Source: Pegoplata infirma (lineage: Eukaryota > Arthropoda > Insecta > Diptera > Anthomyiidae). From it: 64,000 nt of DNA. The stretch lies in contig OY992540.1 of the NCBI GenBank assembly GCA_963921195.1, positions 20,030,380-20,094,379 of the forward strand. Direction: 5' to 3'. Made by a program: the position numbers and the translations under genes. Positions 22,452 through 34,800 of this stretch are shown here, piece by piece (position 1 is the first letter of the stretch; each line of letters opens with the position of its first letter). The notes under the pieces are model-generated. The model made no database searches. It saw only the letters and a list, made by a program, of their open reading frames with translations, and was not told where the DNA came from.

Positions 22452-23196
22452 CTATATGAACATTTCATACAGATCGAAAGGGTTTTTGAAGGCCTATCCA
22501 ATGGTCTATCGATCGTGCCCAAATTCGGTTTCGTTAATTCCTTATTTTCAAAAATATAAAAATGTTGTGGTAGTTTATATGGAGAAGTATATATGTACGA
22601 CGCCAAAATCATAATAATAATCTCTACTAAAATTAAGCTGACCAGTATTTTTGCGTTTGGTGTAATTCCTGCTAGTTCGGAAGACCACATTTTTTCATAA
22701 GATGGCAACAATTTTTTTTTTTAAATTTGTGATCGGGCAGCTAAGAAAAACAGGTGGGTAATTATGTAACTTGATAGTCGTCAATCGTATCGTTTCCATC
22801 GTTATTCCATTACCATATAGTGTCATTTTATGGTTATAGAATAATGCGCTAACGATGACGATTATCAAGTCACATAATTAGCCCCCAGGTAACGCTTATT
22901 TTTCTCCCTTTATTCCTATTAGCAAGTCTTAAGACAATCGGTGGATGCCCTCTGATAGACCTCCCTTGTGACTCGAGTGTTATTTTTGAGGTTAGGTCTA
23001 GGTCCATTATTTCGGTTAGTTACAAACATCAGCACGAAATCACTGTACCACAGAGTGATGTAAGACACAAAGAGTGCAACAATTGGTAATTTACTGATTT
23101 TCGAGCAATTTTTTGGATAAATTCTTATACCCTCCTGACTTTAAAGGATAAAAGCATTGAAATCTCTAGTAAAAAAAATAACAATAACACATCATC
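22452..23196. repeat. Dispersed repeats between hAT cluster and minus-strand gene
   Basis: 22730-23080 contains GCCCTCTGATAGACCTCCCT and GTTACAAACATCAGCAC, shared with 25690-25740 and 40700. It is therefore a diverged copy of the dispersed families. 22750-22880 also holds mirrored TGATAGTCGTCA / GACGATTATCA segments. No gene. Confidence 0.5.
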
Positions 23197-23202
23197 TTTA
23201 AT
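23197..23202 (-). terminator. Polyadenylation signal (ATTAAA) of the minus-strand gene
   Basis: ATTAAA lies 16 bases past the stop codon on the minus strand. It is the only variant signal close by. Confidence 0.4.
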
Positions 23203-23218
23203 GCAATTATTTGCTGAA

Positions 23219-24120
23219 TCACTTAACGCCAGTTCCAGCTAATTTTAATTTTTCATTTTGTTTTTTACGTAATTTCAGTCTCAGACCATATTCATACTGT
23301 AATCTTAACCAAATGCCTTTGCACATTTTAATTAAACGTGTATCGACTTCTTCGTGACAACGAGCAAAAGCATATTGTTGTCTTATAATATATTTAGCTT
23401 TCCTAAGTTGACCAGTTTGTATAAGTGATATACTGTAGAATAGTTTACATCTTGATTGCAGGAAGGGATCATCCATTTGAATACCAATTAAAAGTTGCTT
23501 CTTTGATATTTTACCAGCCATTTCAGCCTAATGGAAATTGTAATAAATTTTATTAATATTAAAAGAAAACAAAAAGATTATAGTCAACCTACACATTTGG
23601 AGAATTGTTCACCTAACGCCGAAAAGCCTCCACCTAATGTAGACAACCATGACATTAAATAATCCGTTTCAATTTTCTCCCATAACTTAAAGGCCAACAT
23701 GTGATTCCTGTAAACAGAGTCAATCTTTAATATGAAATTTCAAATGCAAATATTCTACAAATTATCTTACCATTTCCAATCAATAACATCTCTGGCCGGT
23801 TCCACAATTTGTAGCCACAATACTTGCACGCCCTTTAACGCTGGGTGTGTATTTAAAACTCTTCGGTATTCTGTAAAGTTTATTAATTCCTTATTTAAGT
23901 AGAAAAAACTTATACCATCTATATCCAACTTTAAACGTTTCACTATTCCTTGGTAAAACACCGGGTCATTTGGATTTTGCAATTTATGGGTTTTTAAACT
24001 TTGTAGACTAACCAAATTGTATTTATTATTGTTGTGATCAGCGATGCCTACATTGTATGGTTGTAACTTATAATATTGTCGATGTTTCCAGTAATCACTT
24101 ATGCAAATAATTAAAGTCAT
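23219..24120 (-). CDS. Conserved three-exon protein of unknown function, 257 aa
   Basis: Exons on the minus strand are 24120-23771, 23707-23593 and 23527-23219. They are joined by introns of 63 and 65 bp with donors GTAAG and GTAGG and acceptors TTTACAG and CATTAG. Phases fit exactly (the first junction splits a Trp codon), giving 116 + 39 + 102 residues. Exon 1 starts MTLIICISDYWKHRQYY. The middle has a hydrophobic Gly-rich segment, SWLSTLGGGFSALGE. Exon 3 carries ISKKQLLIGIQMDDPFLQSR and a basic C-terminus (LKLRKKQNEKLKLAGTGVK). No signal peptide or clear membrane helix was identified. The C-terminal repeat-like helices (AGKISKKQL..., GQLRKAKYIIRQQ) suggest an all-helical fold. It may belong to a metazoan DUF family (DUF4807 is my weak recollection), but I cannot name its function. 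Clean splicing and codon use suggest a live housekeeping gene. Confidence 0.88.
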
Positions 24121-24246
24121 TTTAATTCGTATTTAGTTTTTATTAAAATTTTAAATAAAAAATATCATTTTTACAGCTAAACTTTGCACTGCTTGTTTGT
24201 TCAGTAAGTTTTTAGGGTTTCCGCGATTAATTATGATTAGTAATGA

Positions 24247-24254
24247 CATCGATA
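24247..24254 (-). promoter_or_regulatory. DRE-like promoter site
   Basis: TATCGATG (minus strand) matches the fly DRE TATCGATA at 7 of 8 bases. It lies about 127 bases upstream of the start codon of the 257-residue protein. A second half-like site, CGATAAGTTATCGA, overlaps it. DRE is typical of housekeeping promoters in flies; the functional role here is inference. Confidence 0.45.
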
Positions 24255-24539
24255 ACTTATCGACTTAAGTGATGAACAAATTTGCTTATATAGAGATGGA
24301 AAAATAGTGATATATACATATCGTTGGCAGAATTTAGAAAGGGCGTGAATAAATTTTACATTACAAAAGCAAAATTATGTTTTCAGAAGTGTTTCCAATT
24401 ACACTGTGCAACAGTGAAAAAAAAACATAAGAACTTGACTATATAGTTTCGATTCTATTACTAGAATGTAGTACTATGCTAATATTACGTTATATTTTCG
24501 TTAAAAAAAAACTAATTAAATTTTTTTTTGCAAAAACAG

Positions 24540-25053
24540 AAAAAACAAGTGAGAGTGATATATTCGGCTGTGCCGAATCTTTTATATCCTCCAACATGTA
24601 AAAAAAAATATAAAAAAATTTCAGGCTTTTTTAATTTGGGGGGGGGGGGGGTTTGGTGGGAGTAGTTGGGAGACACTTTCACCTTGCGATAGATTTTATC
24701 AAATGTATTTATTATGATTCTTGCAATTATTTACTCCAATTAATCATTATTAAAGGGGGTTTTACATTGTTATACTTTGTGTGTTGAAATGTATTATTCA
24801 AACCAAAATACATTTAAAATTGTACAATTACAAAGAATTATCCGTTGTCATTTTTAATTTGCAAAACATACAAAAACATAAATTTTCTTTTCCCAATTTA
24901 TTTTATTTTGGTTTTAATTATAAATATAAATAAACACAACAAAAGAAAAGTCGAAAGTATTATGTTTTGAAAAATTTCAAAAAAATTTTCTTTTACGTTA
25001 TACATTTCAAAAAAAGTTAATTATACAAAATACATTATACAAAGTGTGACAAT
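24540..25053. repeat. Dispersed repeat with TTCGGCTGTGCCGAAT and a G run
   Basis: AAGTGAGAGTGATATATTCG then GCTGTGCCGAATCTTTTATA is a dispersed fly motif, seen in weaker form at 39720 and 61775. A run of about 12 G lies at 24640-24652. The stretch 24755-25050 has mirrored CATTGTTATACTTTGTGTG and ACATTATACAAAGTGTGACA segments. No gene. Confidence 0.55.
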
Positions 25054-25446
25054 GAGCGTGTTCAGCAGAGAAACCTGCTACTCAACAGTTGGGATGTAGC
25101 ATGTTTTGATTAGTTGATTCTGCTGAACGCAATTTTTTATGAATGTTTTAAAATATTGGAATAAATTATTGTTTTTTTTTTTATATTTTCATTTTTTTTT
25201 TTATCTGTGGAAATTACTTTTTTATGATATTTTTGTTTATTTCCTTAAATAACGTCAAAAAAAAAAAGAAATAATTTCAATAAAACAGCTTATTTATCAG
25301 TTTGTGATCAAATGTAGCATAATTTTTTAACGCTACCAGTGATGAGAAGCGCTCACTCAACATGTTGACTGAAATGTCAAAAATTAAACCGTTCAGCAGA
25401 ATGTTGAGGAGCAGCTGGGTAGCAGCTTTCTCTGCTGAACGTACCC
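25054..25446. mobile_element. MITE with GTTCAGCAGAGAAA ends
   Basis: GAGCGTGTTCAGCAGAGAAA on the left pairs with TTTCTCTGCTGAACGTACCC on the right. Internal AACATGTTGACT / CAACAGTTGG words are also mirrored. The TSD is not clear. Confidence 0.6.
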
Positions 25447-26339
25447 AATGTAAAATCTGCTTAATAAACATTTTTTATATCTACGCCTACAAAAGGGGGC
25501 GGGTCAAACTTTTTTTAATTTTTTTTTTTTTATCCGCTGGGTCCACATGCAGGGTTTTGAACTAGGAAAAAGTTAATAAATTGTATGAATTTGTTCATTA
25601 ATACTAGGAAACATTTTTTTTGTGTGTACGGATTTTCCCGAAAGACCTAATTTTTTCATAAGGTGGCAATTTTTTCCCCTCATTGCCATATTAAAGTTTC
25701 AGGACAATAGGTGGTTGCCCTGTGGAAGACCTTCCTTGTAAGTGAGTATACCCCCATACTGTGGTTGAAGGGTATAAAAAAATAGTTTTACAGACCAAAC
25801 AAAATATTACCATAAAAAAACTTTTACATTAATTTCCGAATAAAAACTAATATTTGATTGATTTGATCAGTGCATGTACTGATTTTTTTATTACGTTGTA
25901 CTGATTTGTTGAAATATTTGCTGATTTTTAAACATTTCAACATTAAAATGATTTTATTCGAAATTTCTGTACAAAAATCTAAATTTCCCAGCAAAAATAA
26001 ATCGAGATTTTGGCGACACAGCCTCTTTTTATAGCATACCGAAGCGCATCCAAGGAGCGCTCTTGAGGATGCAGTAAAAGTAAGGGAAAAAAATTAAAAT
26101 TTTTTGTTAAGATTTTTTATATCAAACTCAAAATATAAAATTATATTTTGATAAAATTTCATACATGCTTTCCTTTTTAATATATTTAACACTTTTTGAA
26201 TAAAAAAAAAAATGAGTTTTGGACAAAGATACATGATTTCACTGCATCATTATTGGGCATTAATCAGCGATGCAAAGAGTGCTTCAATCATAACACCTCA
26301 CATTTTGAATAAAAAAAAAATTGAGTAAACTATTTTCAC
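25447..26339. repeat. Dispersed repeat and AT-rich DNA
   Basis: 25650-25780 carries AAGTTTCAGGACAATAGGTG, GCCCTGTGGAAGACCTTCCT and GAAGGGTATAAAAA, which are pieces of the dispersed repeat also at 22900. The remainder up to 26339 is AT-rich with no gene. Confidence 0.45.
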
Positions 26340-26730
26340 TTTAGTTTCAGAAAATACAAATTATATTACAAAAAATGTCCAATCATATTTTAGAATCTCC
26401 AATTATATTTCTAAAATTTCAAATATAATTGAAATTTTTTGAAATGTAATTAAATTTTTTTTTAATTATAAATGGTAATATCTGAAATATAAATGGAAGT
26501 TTCTAAAATATAATTTGAAATTTTCGAAATATAATTGGAAATTTTTTTTAAGTAATTGGATCTCTTAGGCGATATTTCTTCCAAATGCTTGCAGGGAGAC
26601 AACTGATTTTCAGAATTAGTCAATTGTATTTAAGGTTTTCCAATTGTATTTAGAAATAGTCAATTGTATTTCAGATTTTGTAATTTGTATTTCAGAAATA
26701 GTCAAATGTGCTTCATCTTTATTCTGCATA
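26340..26730. repeat. Degenerate tandem array, CAATTGTATTT / TAATTGGA type
   Basis: Diverged ~20-28-bp units such as CCAATTATATTTCTAAAATT and GTCAATTGTATTTCAGA repeat over ~390 bp. The design is the same as in the arrays at 3315 and 8585. Confidence 0.6.
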
Positions 26731-27152
26731 AATCAGCTCTAAAAAGATACATGAATTCACTGCATCTTTATAGCGATTTTTTCAGCGCTTTAAAGAGATG
26801 TGAATTCAGAGCATCTTAAGAGCGCTTTTTCGGTGTATCCAACTAGCGCTCTAAAGTGGGACATCGCCTTAAAGAATCATGCATGAATTCAGCGGGTTTG
26901 GATGCGCTCCTTGACTCGAGTTTCCTTTCCAAAAGCTGCTGCCAGTTCAGCAAAATTTCTGCTGGGTTATATGGAAAGACGCTCAGAATCTTTGAAGTTT
27001 TCTATAACGAAAAATTCACGAAATGATGGATTTTCTTTTTAGAACGTAATGTAATTGCATGAATCCAAATGATTCTGAGATGTGCGATGAGGTAATATCA
27101 TCAGAGTTTTTGAAAAAAACATGTGCTATTTAACTGGAAAGTTTTCAAAACT
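26731..27152. other. Intergenic DNA, nothing recognised
   Basis: It contains short repeated words (CATGAATTCACTGCATC at 26750 and variants at 26232 and 26889), which suggests a degraded element spanning about 26020-26930. No gene. Confidence 0.35.
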
Positions 27153-27154
27153 TA

Positions 27155-27674
27155 CACTCAGAAAATTATGTAAGTTACTACATGTTAGTTGTTTGTATAT
27201 ATTACAGTTGTTTTCAACTACAAAGTCAGTTGCTTTTGTATGATAAATATCAAACAACTATTTCTGTTAGTTATTTTAAGTCGTTTTTTTGAACAACTAA
27301 CAAAAAAGTACTGTGATGTAGTAACAGTTATTTAAAGTAGTTAATTTTATTTTTTATCTCTGAAAAAGTTTCAAAGTTTTTTTTTAAAAAAATATAAATA
27401 AATTTTCGTTTTTTTTTTCTTTATTTTTCACAACTTCTTTAAAAAAAAACCTGGCTTCAATTTTTTTTCTTTTTTTTTGAAAAAAAAAAATATATATTGA
27501 TTATTTTATTTTTACTACATTTTAGTTGTTTTGACTACAAATGTAAGTAGTTTTTACTACATAAGTCAGTTGTTTTTTTGTCAGTTAAAATAACTAACAT
27601 AACCAAAACAACTTACAAAGTAGTTATTTTAACTGACATTTTCAGTTGATTTTACTAACATAATTTTTTGAGTG
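27155..27674. mobile_element. 520-bp mariner-like MITE (CACTCAGAAAATTATGT ends)
   Basis: The TIR CACTCAGAAAATTATGTAAG is matched by ...ACATAATTTTTTGAGTG. TA flanks both ends. The interior repeats ACAACTAACA / TAGTTGTTTT / ACTACA words in both orientations. TA target duplication and CAC ends fit a Tc1/mariner derivative. Confidence 0.85.
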
Positions 27675-28034
27675 TAAGCGAAAAAGTCGTCAGAACAAGA
27701 GGAATTTTCTTATTTTCAAAATCTGAAAGGTTTTTTTTATATTTTCTGCATTGAAACGATCAAATGAAGTTGTTTGAAGTCAATTAAACTTTCCGGAACA
27801 TAACGACATCAGTTTATGGCAGTTGTTCTTACAAATACTAACTGACCCCAAGTTTTATAGTTTAACCGAAATTTTTTTAGTGTTACAAAAATCATCAGTG
27901 TTTTCCCATAAAATGAGTTTTCACAGAGATATTTCTAAAAAAAACACATAAAAACTTGGGCACACTGATTTGAGTTCAGAAAAAAATGTTCACCCTACCT
28001 ATAGATCCAATATATTTTTGTGTTAATATTGACC

Positions 28035-28172
28035 CTAATACCCAATTCACACCTGAGGTGAAATCTTGATCGAACGAGATTTCGATCATATTGTGTATAA
28101 AATTATACAGACCATATGATCGAAATCTCGTTCGAACGAGATTTCACCTCAGGTGTGAATAGGCCTTAAAAG
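28035..28172. mobile_element. Small palindromic MITE
   Basis: ATTCACACCTGAGGTGAAAT at about 28044 is the reverse complement of ATTTCACCTCAGGTGTGAAT ending at about 28159. The arms continue to GATCGAACGAGATTTCGATC and are almost perfect over 47 bp. The outer ends (AATACCC, GGCC) are imperfect, so the TSD is uncertain. Confidence 0.65.
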
Positions 28173-28693
28173 GCACCTTTCCCTTCCCCGACGATTTTGA
28201 AATTCGAAAAACAAGAAAATTTACTCCACCCTATTGCAAAGTGAATACAACGATAAAAACCTCTTTTTGAAAAATATTTGCCTAAGTATTTACAAATGTA
28301 TAATTTTAATATTATTTTTTGGAATTAGAAAAAAAACTTGTAATTTTGATTACTAAGTTTAAATACAATTAGCAAACAGTTTTAAAATTAAAATGAATGA
28401 CACACACATTTATAATTTTTCATAAAATAATTTTTTTTTTATGATAAGCACACAAATATTGAACGTCCTTCGTTCGTCAAATCAGGTGTAAATTCAGCAA
28501 TATTTATGATTATCCAGGAAAGAGACAAAATAAGTACAACTACTCATTCCTATTAACATTACTTAAAATACCTTATCAAAAATTTTGTCAATACGAATAT
28601 ATATGTTTGTATTTTTATAATAAAAAAAAAATATCTATCAGAAAACATAGATAAGATTAAAATAAATTTACTTCGATAAAAGGGTAGTAAAAG

Positions 28694-28720
28694 TTTTAAA
28701 ATGCATTAAAGAAATCAGTC
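28694..28720 (+). promoter_or_regulatory. Possible core promoter of the Ly6/DUF753 gene
   Basis: ATCAGTC at 28714-28720 matches the insect initiator. TTTTAAAA lies about 23 bases upstream, slightly close for a TATA box. The start codon follows 88 bases later with no ATG between. Weak evidence. Confidence 0.3.
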
Positions 28721-28804
28721 CATAACTACAAGTCCGAGAAGTTAAAAGTGTAAAAAATAAATCGTTTTTGTTGAAATACAAATATATAAAAATTATTAAA
28801 TAAA

Positions 28805-31800
28805 ATGCGTTTTTTCATATCATTGGGTATTGTGTTCGTTGCCTATTTGGCCTATGTGAATTCCGGTAATGAAAAATTTAAAAAATATTAAAAAAATATT
28901 GAAAAAAAAAAATTTGAAATAATTTAAATAGATTTTTTCTTAATAGACTGTAAAATTTTTTTTGCGTAATGTATAATTTTTGCTTTAAATACAATTTTAA
29001 ATCGTTTTTTTTTAGTTCTAATAGAATTTGTAATCTTATCTAAAAAATATTGATTAAAATTATTGATAAAAGTTTTAGTGTTGACATCACCTATAATATG
29101 TTCGTTAATTAGGCAGGAGCGATTTTATTATTGGTAGTGAAAATATGTACACGCAAAAAAAAAATCTGTGTAAGATTGAGCAATCCTACTTGGTAAAACT
29201 TTTTTCATACCAAAAAAAAATTTTTACCAAATTTTTGCTAATATTATGCTTGTCGATGTTAAAGTAACATAATTCATTTTTTATGTAAAATAACCAAGTA
29301 GCTTGCACAATAACGCAAATTACCTGCACAAAAATTTATCGAAAGAAAACAACAAAAAAACAAATACAGACCGCCATTTTCATTTTTTTTGTGTGCGTTG
29401 TTTGTTTATTTTTTGTGTTATAAAAACGTAAAAAGGAAATTGATAAATAAAATAAAAATAAATTAATAAATAAAAATAAATAATTAGTTTTCTAAAAGAT
29501 AAATAAATGCAAGATAAAAGAATGTTAAAGTTAATTTTGCTTTCATCACTTAAAACACCATTCATTAAGAAAAACCAATGGAGTCCCAGACGTATGTTTC
29601 GATGAATAACAAATGGAATGATAAAGTGAGTATACCCGCATTCCGAAGACACCAATAAGGTTTAATAGATTTTTAGTGTTTGAAACCGGTATGGGAAATA
29701 CCAGAAATGTCTATAATTTTTAGAAATTCAATTTTTCTTCTGCATTTTTTCAACTTGAACCCTTATAAAAATTAGTGTTTGGTAATAATTTTCTATTTTT
29801 ACAGGGTATTGCTAAATAAATTTTTGAAGCTATGGCGAATCCTTCACTACAATAAAGAGCGTGGACACCAATCCTGCCTTTAGGTATAAAATTAAAACCT
29901 AAAAACCCAAAGCCAAGGGAGTCCATACCTGTTTTGAGTTACAAACGGAATGACAAAGTAAGTGTTCCTCCTTACCAAGAGACCAATGGGGTTTACCAAT
30001 TTTTTAAATTAAAAATATATGTTTTGTAATAATTTTCTATTTTTACAGGATGCTTTTAAATAAATTCGTGAAGCTATAGCGGATCCTTTACTTCAAGATG
30101 AAGCGTAGGCAGCAGTCACTCGAGAAAATTGTACAAAAAGGGTCAGTTGGTCGGTGGTAAATTAAATCCTACACAACATTTATTACATTAATATGGATTT
30201 ATTCTGTGAAAATTTTAAATTCAACAAATATACAAATTTTTACAAAAATTTATTGAAAATTTATTTTAGCATAAATGTGGTAATTTTTAGCATTATTTTT
30301 AGTCATCTTTTCTAATAATTTTGGAATATTTCACCATATCTCTTTTGGTATATTTTACCAAGTTTTTACTTAAATAGCATTAGCATTTTCTTCAAAATTT
30401 TTTACATAAGTGTTTTGGCTAAATTACGAAAACTACTTCGTCGGTTGTAGTTTTAGCATATTTTTGGTAAAATTATGCCAGATTTTTGCTCACTCCGACA
30501 CAAGTTTTTTTTTGCGTGTAGTGAGTAGTTAAAATATTTTTTTTGTACAAAATTCTAGATTTATCAAGTTTACTTCAGTTTTTACTGTAAACTATACCAA
30601 TTTTAACTGCAAATGTATAGCTATAGGTAGCAGGTATAACAAACATACACTCAAAAACTTATGTCATTAACTGTTTGTAGTTTATTTAAAAAGTTTTACG
30701 TTTAGTCGTTTTTAAAAGAAAAACATTTAGTTTAATTTTTATTAATGACTACTTCTGTCTAGAGTTTGCAAATAATCGAGATATCTCATAATCGCGATTA
30801 CGATTAAAAAAATTGCCGTTAATCGCGATTATCGATTAATCGAATTTTTAAATAAATTGAATTCCAATAGATTTATTAAAAAAATCTTTTAAATTTCAAA
30901 TTTCCAAACGTATTAAAATACAAAAATTTATATTTTTATCATATAAACACTCAAAAAAATAAAACTGTAAGGTTAGCAAAAAATTTAGTTAAATTTAACT
31001 AAAAAAACACCTGATTTTGAACCTACTAAATTTCTAGTTAATTTAACAAAAAATATTTAGTTAACTTTTCGTAGAATGAATGTAGCAAAAAAACCGTAAT
31101 TTTTACTAAAAATTCAGCTGAAAATTTCGTAACATTTTTTATTAGCTGAATTCAGCTAAACTTTTTGTAAAAAATTTTAAGTTTGGTAAATATTGGTTTT
31201 AAACACTAATGTGGTTATTCATAAAACCTAAAATATATTTAAAGTAGGTTTATTTGACAGATATTGCAGGAACAATTGTCAAATAAACCTACAATAAGTC
31301 TGTTATAAGTATTATGAATAAGAGCCTAACACTTCACTTATTTTTTCTTTTTTTTCACAGCATTAAGTTCAGCTTAAGTAGGACTTATGAGATTTGCATA
31401 GGAGGCTACATAAGAAATGTTTAAAATTTTTCACTTGACAAAAATGTTACAAAAAATCAGCAAATTTATTAGTAAAAATTCGTAAACTCAGTTTTAAAGT
31501 CAACAAAAAAAATTAATTCAAAATTTGTACAAAACTAGTATTTTCGTAAATTGAACTTAACTAGAAAAAGTAGTTAAAACGCTGATTTTAACTAAAAATT
31601 TGCTAAAAAGCCAGTAAACTCGAGTTAACAAAAAAAATTTTGTTAACTTTACAGTTTTATTTTTTTGATTGAAGCAGTGTTGTCAGGTTTTTAGGGGGTT
31701 TTCCCCCCAGAAAAACCCCTAAATCGACTTTGACTAATTAATCATAACTTTTTACATAATGATCGAATTTTTCCAAAAATTTTGGACTCTCCAACATTTT

Positions 31801-34800
31801 CTTTATAAGAGTATTACCTCAGATGGTATTATTTTGTCGAATTAATGTTTCTGTAGCCAAAAATCTATAAAAAGTCTGAAGACAATTGTGTGCATTTTTT
31901 TTTACTAATGTCAATCCATTAAACGTTTAATAAAGTAAATTTATTACACGTTTTTCCTTGTTTAATGGATAAGGCTAATAGAAAATATGCTAAAGAAGCT
32001 AAATTGACCATAATCTAAACTATCCAAAGTTTATTTTAAAAGTTATGGTACACTCTAATCAAAATTTGTTGAAATTTACCCAATTTATAGTAGGACTCCT
32101 ACTATAAATTGGGTAATTTTACTCTGAATGTGTAAATTGAATAAATTGACCACATGTGGTCAATTTAAATAAAAGAGAGGTGAATAAAATATAACAAAAA
32201 AACAAAAAAAAAAAAAAACATGCGGCACCAGCCAGCATCGAACTCGCCACCTTCTGATTTGAAAGTACACTTCTTAACCACTACGCTACGGAAGCTTATA
32301 CTTTTATCTGGCGTTTTAGTTATTTAACATGTGTGTATGTATGTTGTTCGAAAATTTTATTTACGCATTTATGTGTAAAATATTTGAATTAACGGATAAT
32401 ATTTTGAATTTGCTGTGTTTAATTGGTTTGAATTTATTATACGCATTTAGTGTTTATATTAACACATAATGCGTGCTATTCAACAAAAATTTACCCAATT
32501 TATAATAGTAAGTTTACATGCGTTTTTTAGAGTGTAAGTCAAAGTCGATTTGGGGGTTTTTCTGGGGGAAAACCCCTAAAAACCTGGCAACACTGATATA
32601 AAGTGCTCGATTTGGAGTAATTTTTCACCATTCACCTAATTTTTAAAAATTTGTTATTCTTTCGAATTTTAATATTTTCAATAATTACACGATAAAAATT
32701 TAAAAATCTTTAAGTTCAAAAGGATATCGAATTTTTAAAAACTAGGTGAATGGTGAAAGAGTGCTCCCAAATCGAGCACAATAAATTTGAGGTCAATCGA
32801 ATTAAGTTAACCAATAGCGGCGATCAAAGTTTTAGATTTTTGAAAATTAAAAAATACGTCTTGCTATGCTTATAAGAAAAATATGTGAATGTAAAAAAAA
32901 AAATAAATTTGGTCAAGCGGGTTTCGAAATATAATTCGCAATCCGCAAAAAATTTCGGTTTTCCAAAGTCCAATTTTTTTTTTAATCTCAAAATTTTTTC
33001 CCTCAAGCTTGAGACGAACTTTCATTTTAATTAAACTCGAATCCGATCATTTGAACCTGTGGGGCCTTTCGATCAAAACTTTAGATTTTTGGAAAACTTA
33101 AAAAATTAAAAAAAATTCATCGAAAAGCTGCACGGTTTTAAATAATTCGATTTGGCTCAAATCAAATTTAAATAACTGTTTGTTTTCAAGTTTTATAAAA
33201 GGATCAATGTAAAAAATCCTGAATGCCACTTTTGGATATTTTTTGACAAGTTTTAAATAGCGTTATCTCGAAAACCGTGCGATCGATTTCAGAAAATTTG
33301 ATATTCGTATTCAGCATGCCAAAATCAAAAAAATATATCGCAAATTATTTATATTTTTAAGCTTTTTTCAGAATTACAAATTTTTTGGAGGAAATTTTCC
33401 ATATTATGTATTAAATTCGCTATCAAAACAATAGCGGTTCTCACCCTTGATAGAAAACAAAAAAAGAATAGGAGAAATGAAGAAAACAAGAAAATGTTTG
33501 ACAGAAATACATGTATTTGTTGTTGTATCTGTCAAACATTTTCTTGTTTTCTTCATTTCTCCGATTCTTTTTTGGTTTTCTATCAAGGGTGAGAACCGCT
33601 AATAAATTTGATAGAAAATGATTAATCTCAATCGCATGATTTTTGTGCCGATTACGATTAATTGGTGCGATTAATCGCGATTACGATTACGATTTTAATC
33701 GTTTTGCAAACTGTCCTTTGTTTCAAAAATAACACACAAAAAAATAAAGTCTTTCATTAACATTTAATTTTTAAAGTCATTTATTTTTGTTCTGTAAGTA
33801 AAAACTACTGATTATTCTTTAAATTTTTAATGATTTGTGTAGTATTTTTTTTTTTAAATTATTGGTATTTTTTAATGAGATATCATTAGTTTTTACCTAC
33901 ATAAGTAGGTTATTTTTTTGTAGAAAAAAAAAAATTAAAAAATTATTTATAGAAATATAAAAACATATTTGTATCAAGTGACTTTGGCACGATGGGTAGA
34001 GTGTCTGGCCAGAATGTAGTTGATTGCGGTATCGATTCCCCAAAATTTTATTAAAAATTTTTAAAAAAATGTTTCAATAAAAAATTTAAAAAAATAACCT
34101 ACGAAATCATTAATTTTTAATGTTTTCGTAGGTTATTTTTTTGGAATTTGCTGGTAAAAATAACAGAACTATCATTAATTGTTAATGTTTTCGTAGGTTA
34201 TTTTTTTCGAATTTGTTGGTAAAAAAGAATGAAAAAACCCGTAATTTTTTAATGTAAAAAAAAATCAATTGAAATTCAAAAATGATCATTTGAAACTCAA
34301 AAACATCAATTGAAAGACAAAAAAATATGAATTGAATTTAAAATTGAAATTGGAGAAGAATCAATTAAAATCCAAAAATTGATTAATTCATTATTAAAAA
34401 AATAAACTGATTAGGTCTTCCAAATTTCAAAATCTTTATTGTAAATAATTGTTAAATTTTAAGTAGTGTTTATAAAAAACCGACATTTTGGAAAACCGGT
34501 TTCTCGGTTAACCGAAAATCAGCTTTTTCGGTTAACCGGTTTTCTCGGTTAAACCGGAATAAAAAAACCGGTTAACCGGTTTTTTTTCTTTAACTGAAAA
34601 AACCAACAAATACTTGAAAATACCGGTTTTTTATAAAAAAAATTAAAGCGAATATAGCTAAAGTTAACATATTTGTTTCTTTTAGCAAGGTTTGCAACTA
34701 TTACGCTATAAAAAAGCGATATTTAAATAATGTACTTTAATTGCCCATATTCCCTAGAACTTCAATTTAATTTGTATTGGTTTTATTTAGAAAAATACAT

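Larger units (their letters stand above)
30760..33715. mobile_element. Element with ATTAATCGCGATTA subterminal motif
   Basis: The left end TAGAGTTTGCAAATAATCGA and the right end (inward) GACAGTTTGCAAAACGATTA are similar. Both are followed by strings of ATCGCGATTACGATTA, a self-complementary motif. The flanks CTTCTGTC and CTTTGTTT do not match well, so the TSD is lost or misplaced. Probably hAT-type by analogy with 11898 and 34464. Confidence 0.55.

Noticed and set aside
32221..32295. Functional tRNA gene
   Set aside because: A and B boxes are present, but the anticodon stem does not pair and it lies inside nested transposons; annotated only as tRNA-like.
30760..33715. Clean 8-bp TSD for the ATTAATCG element
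   Set aside because: Flanks CTTCTGTC and CTTTGTTT align poorly; the element is kept but without a TSD claim.
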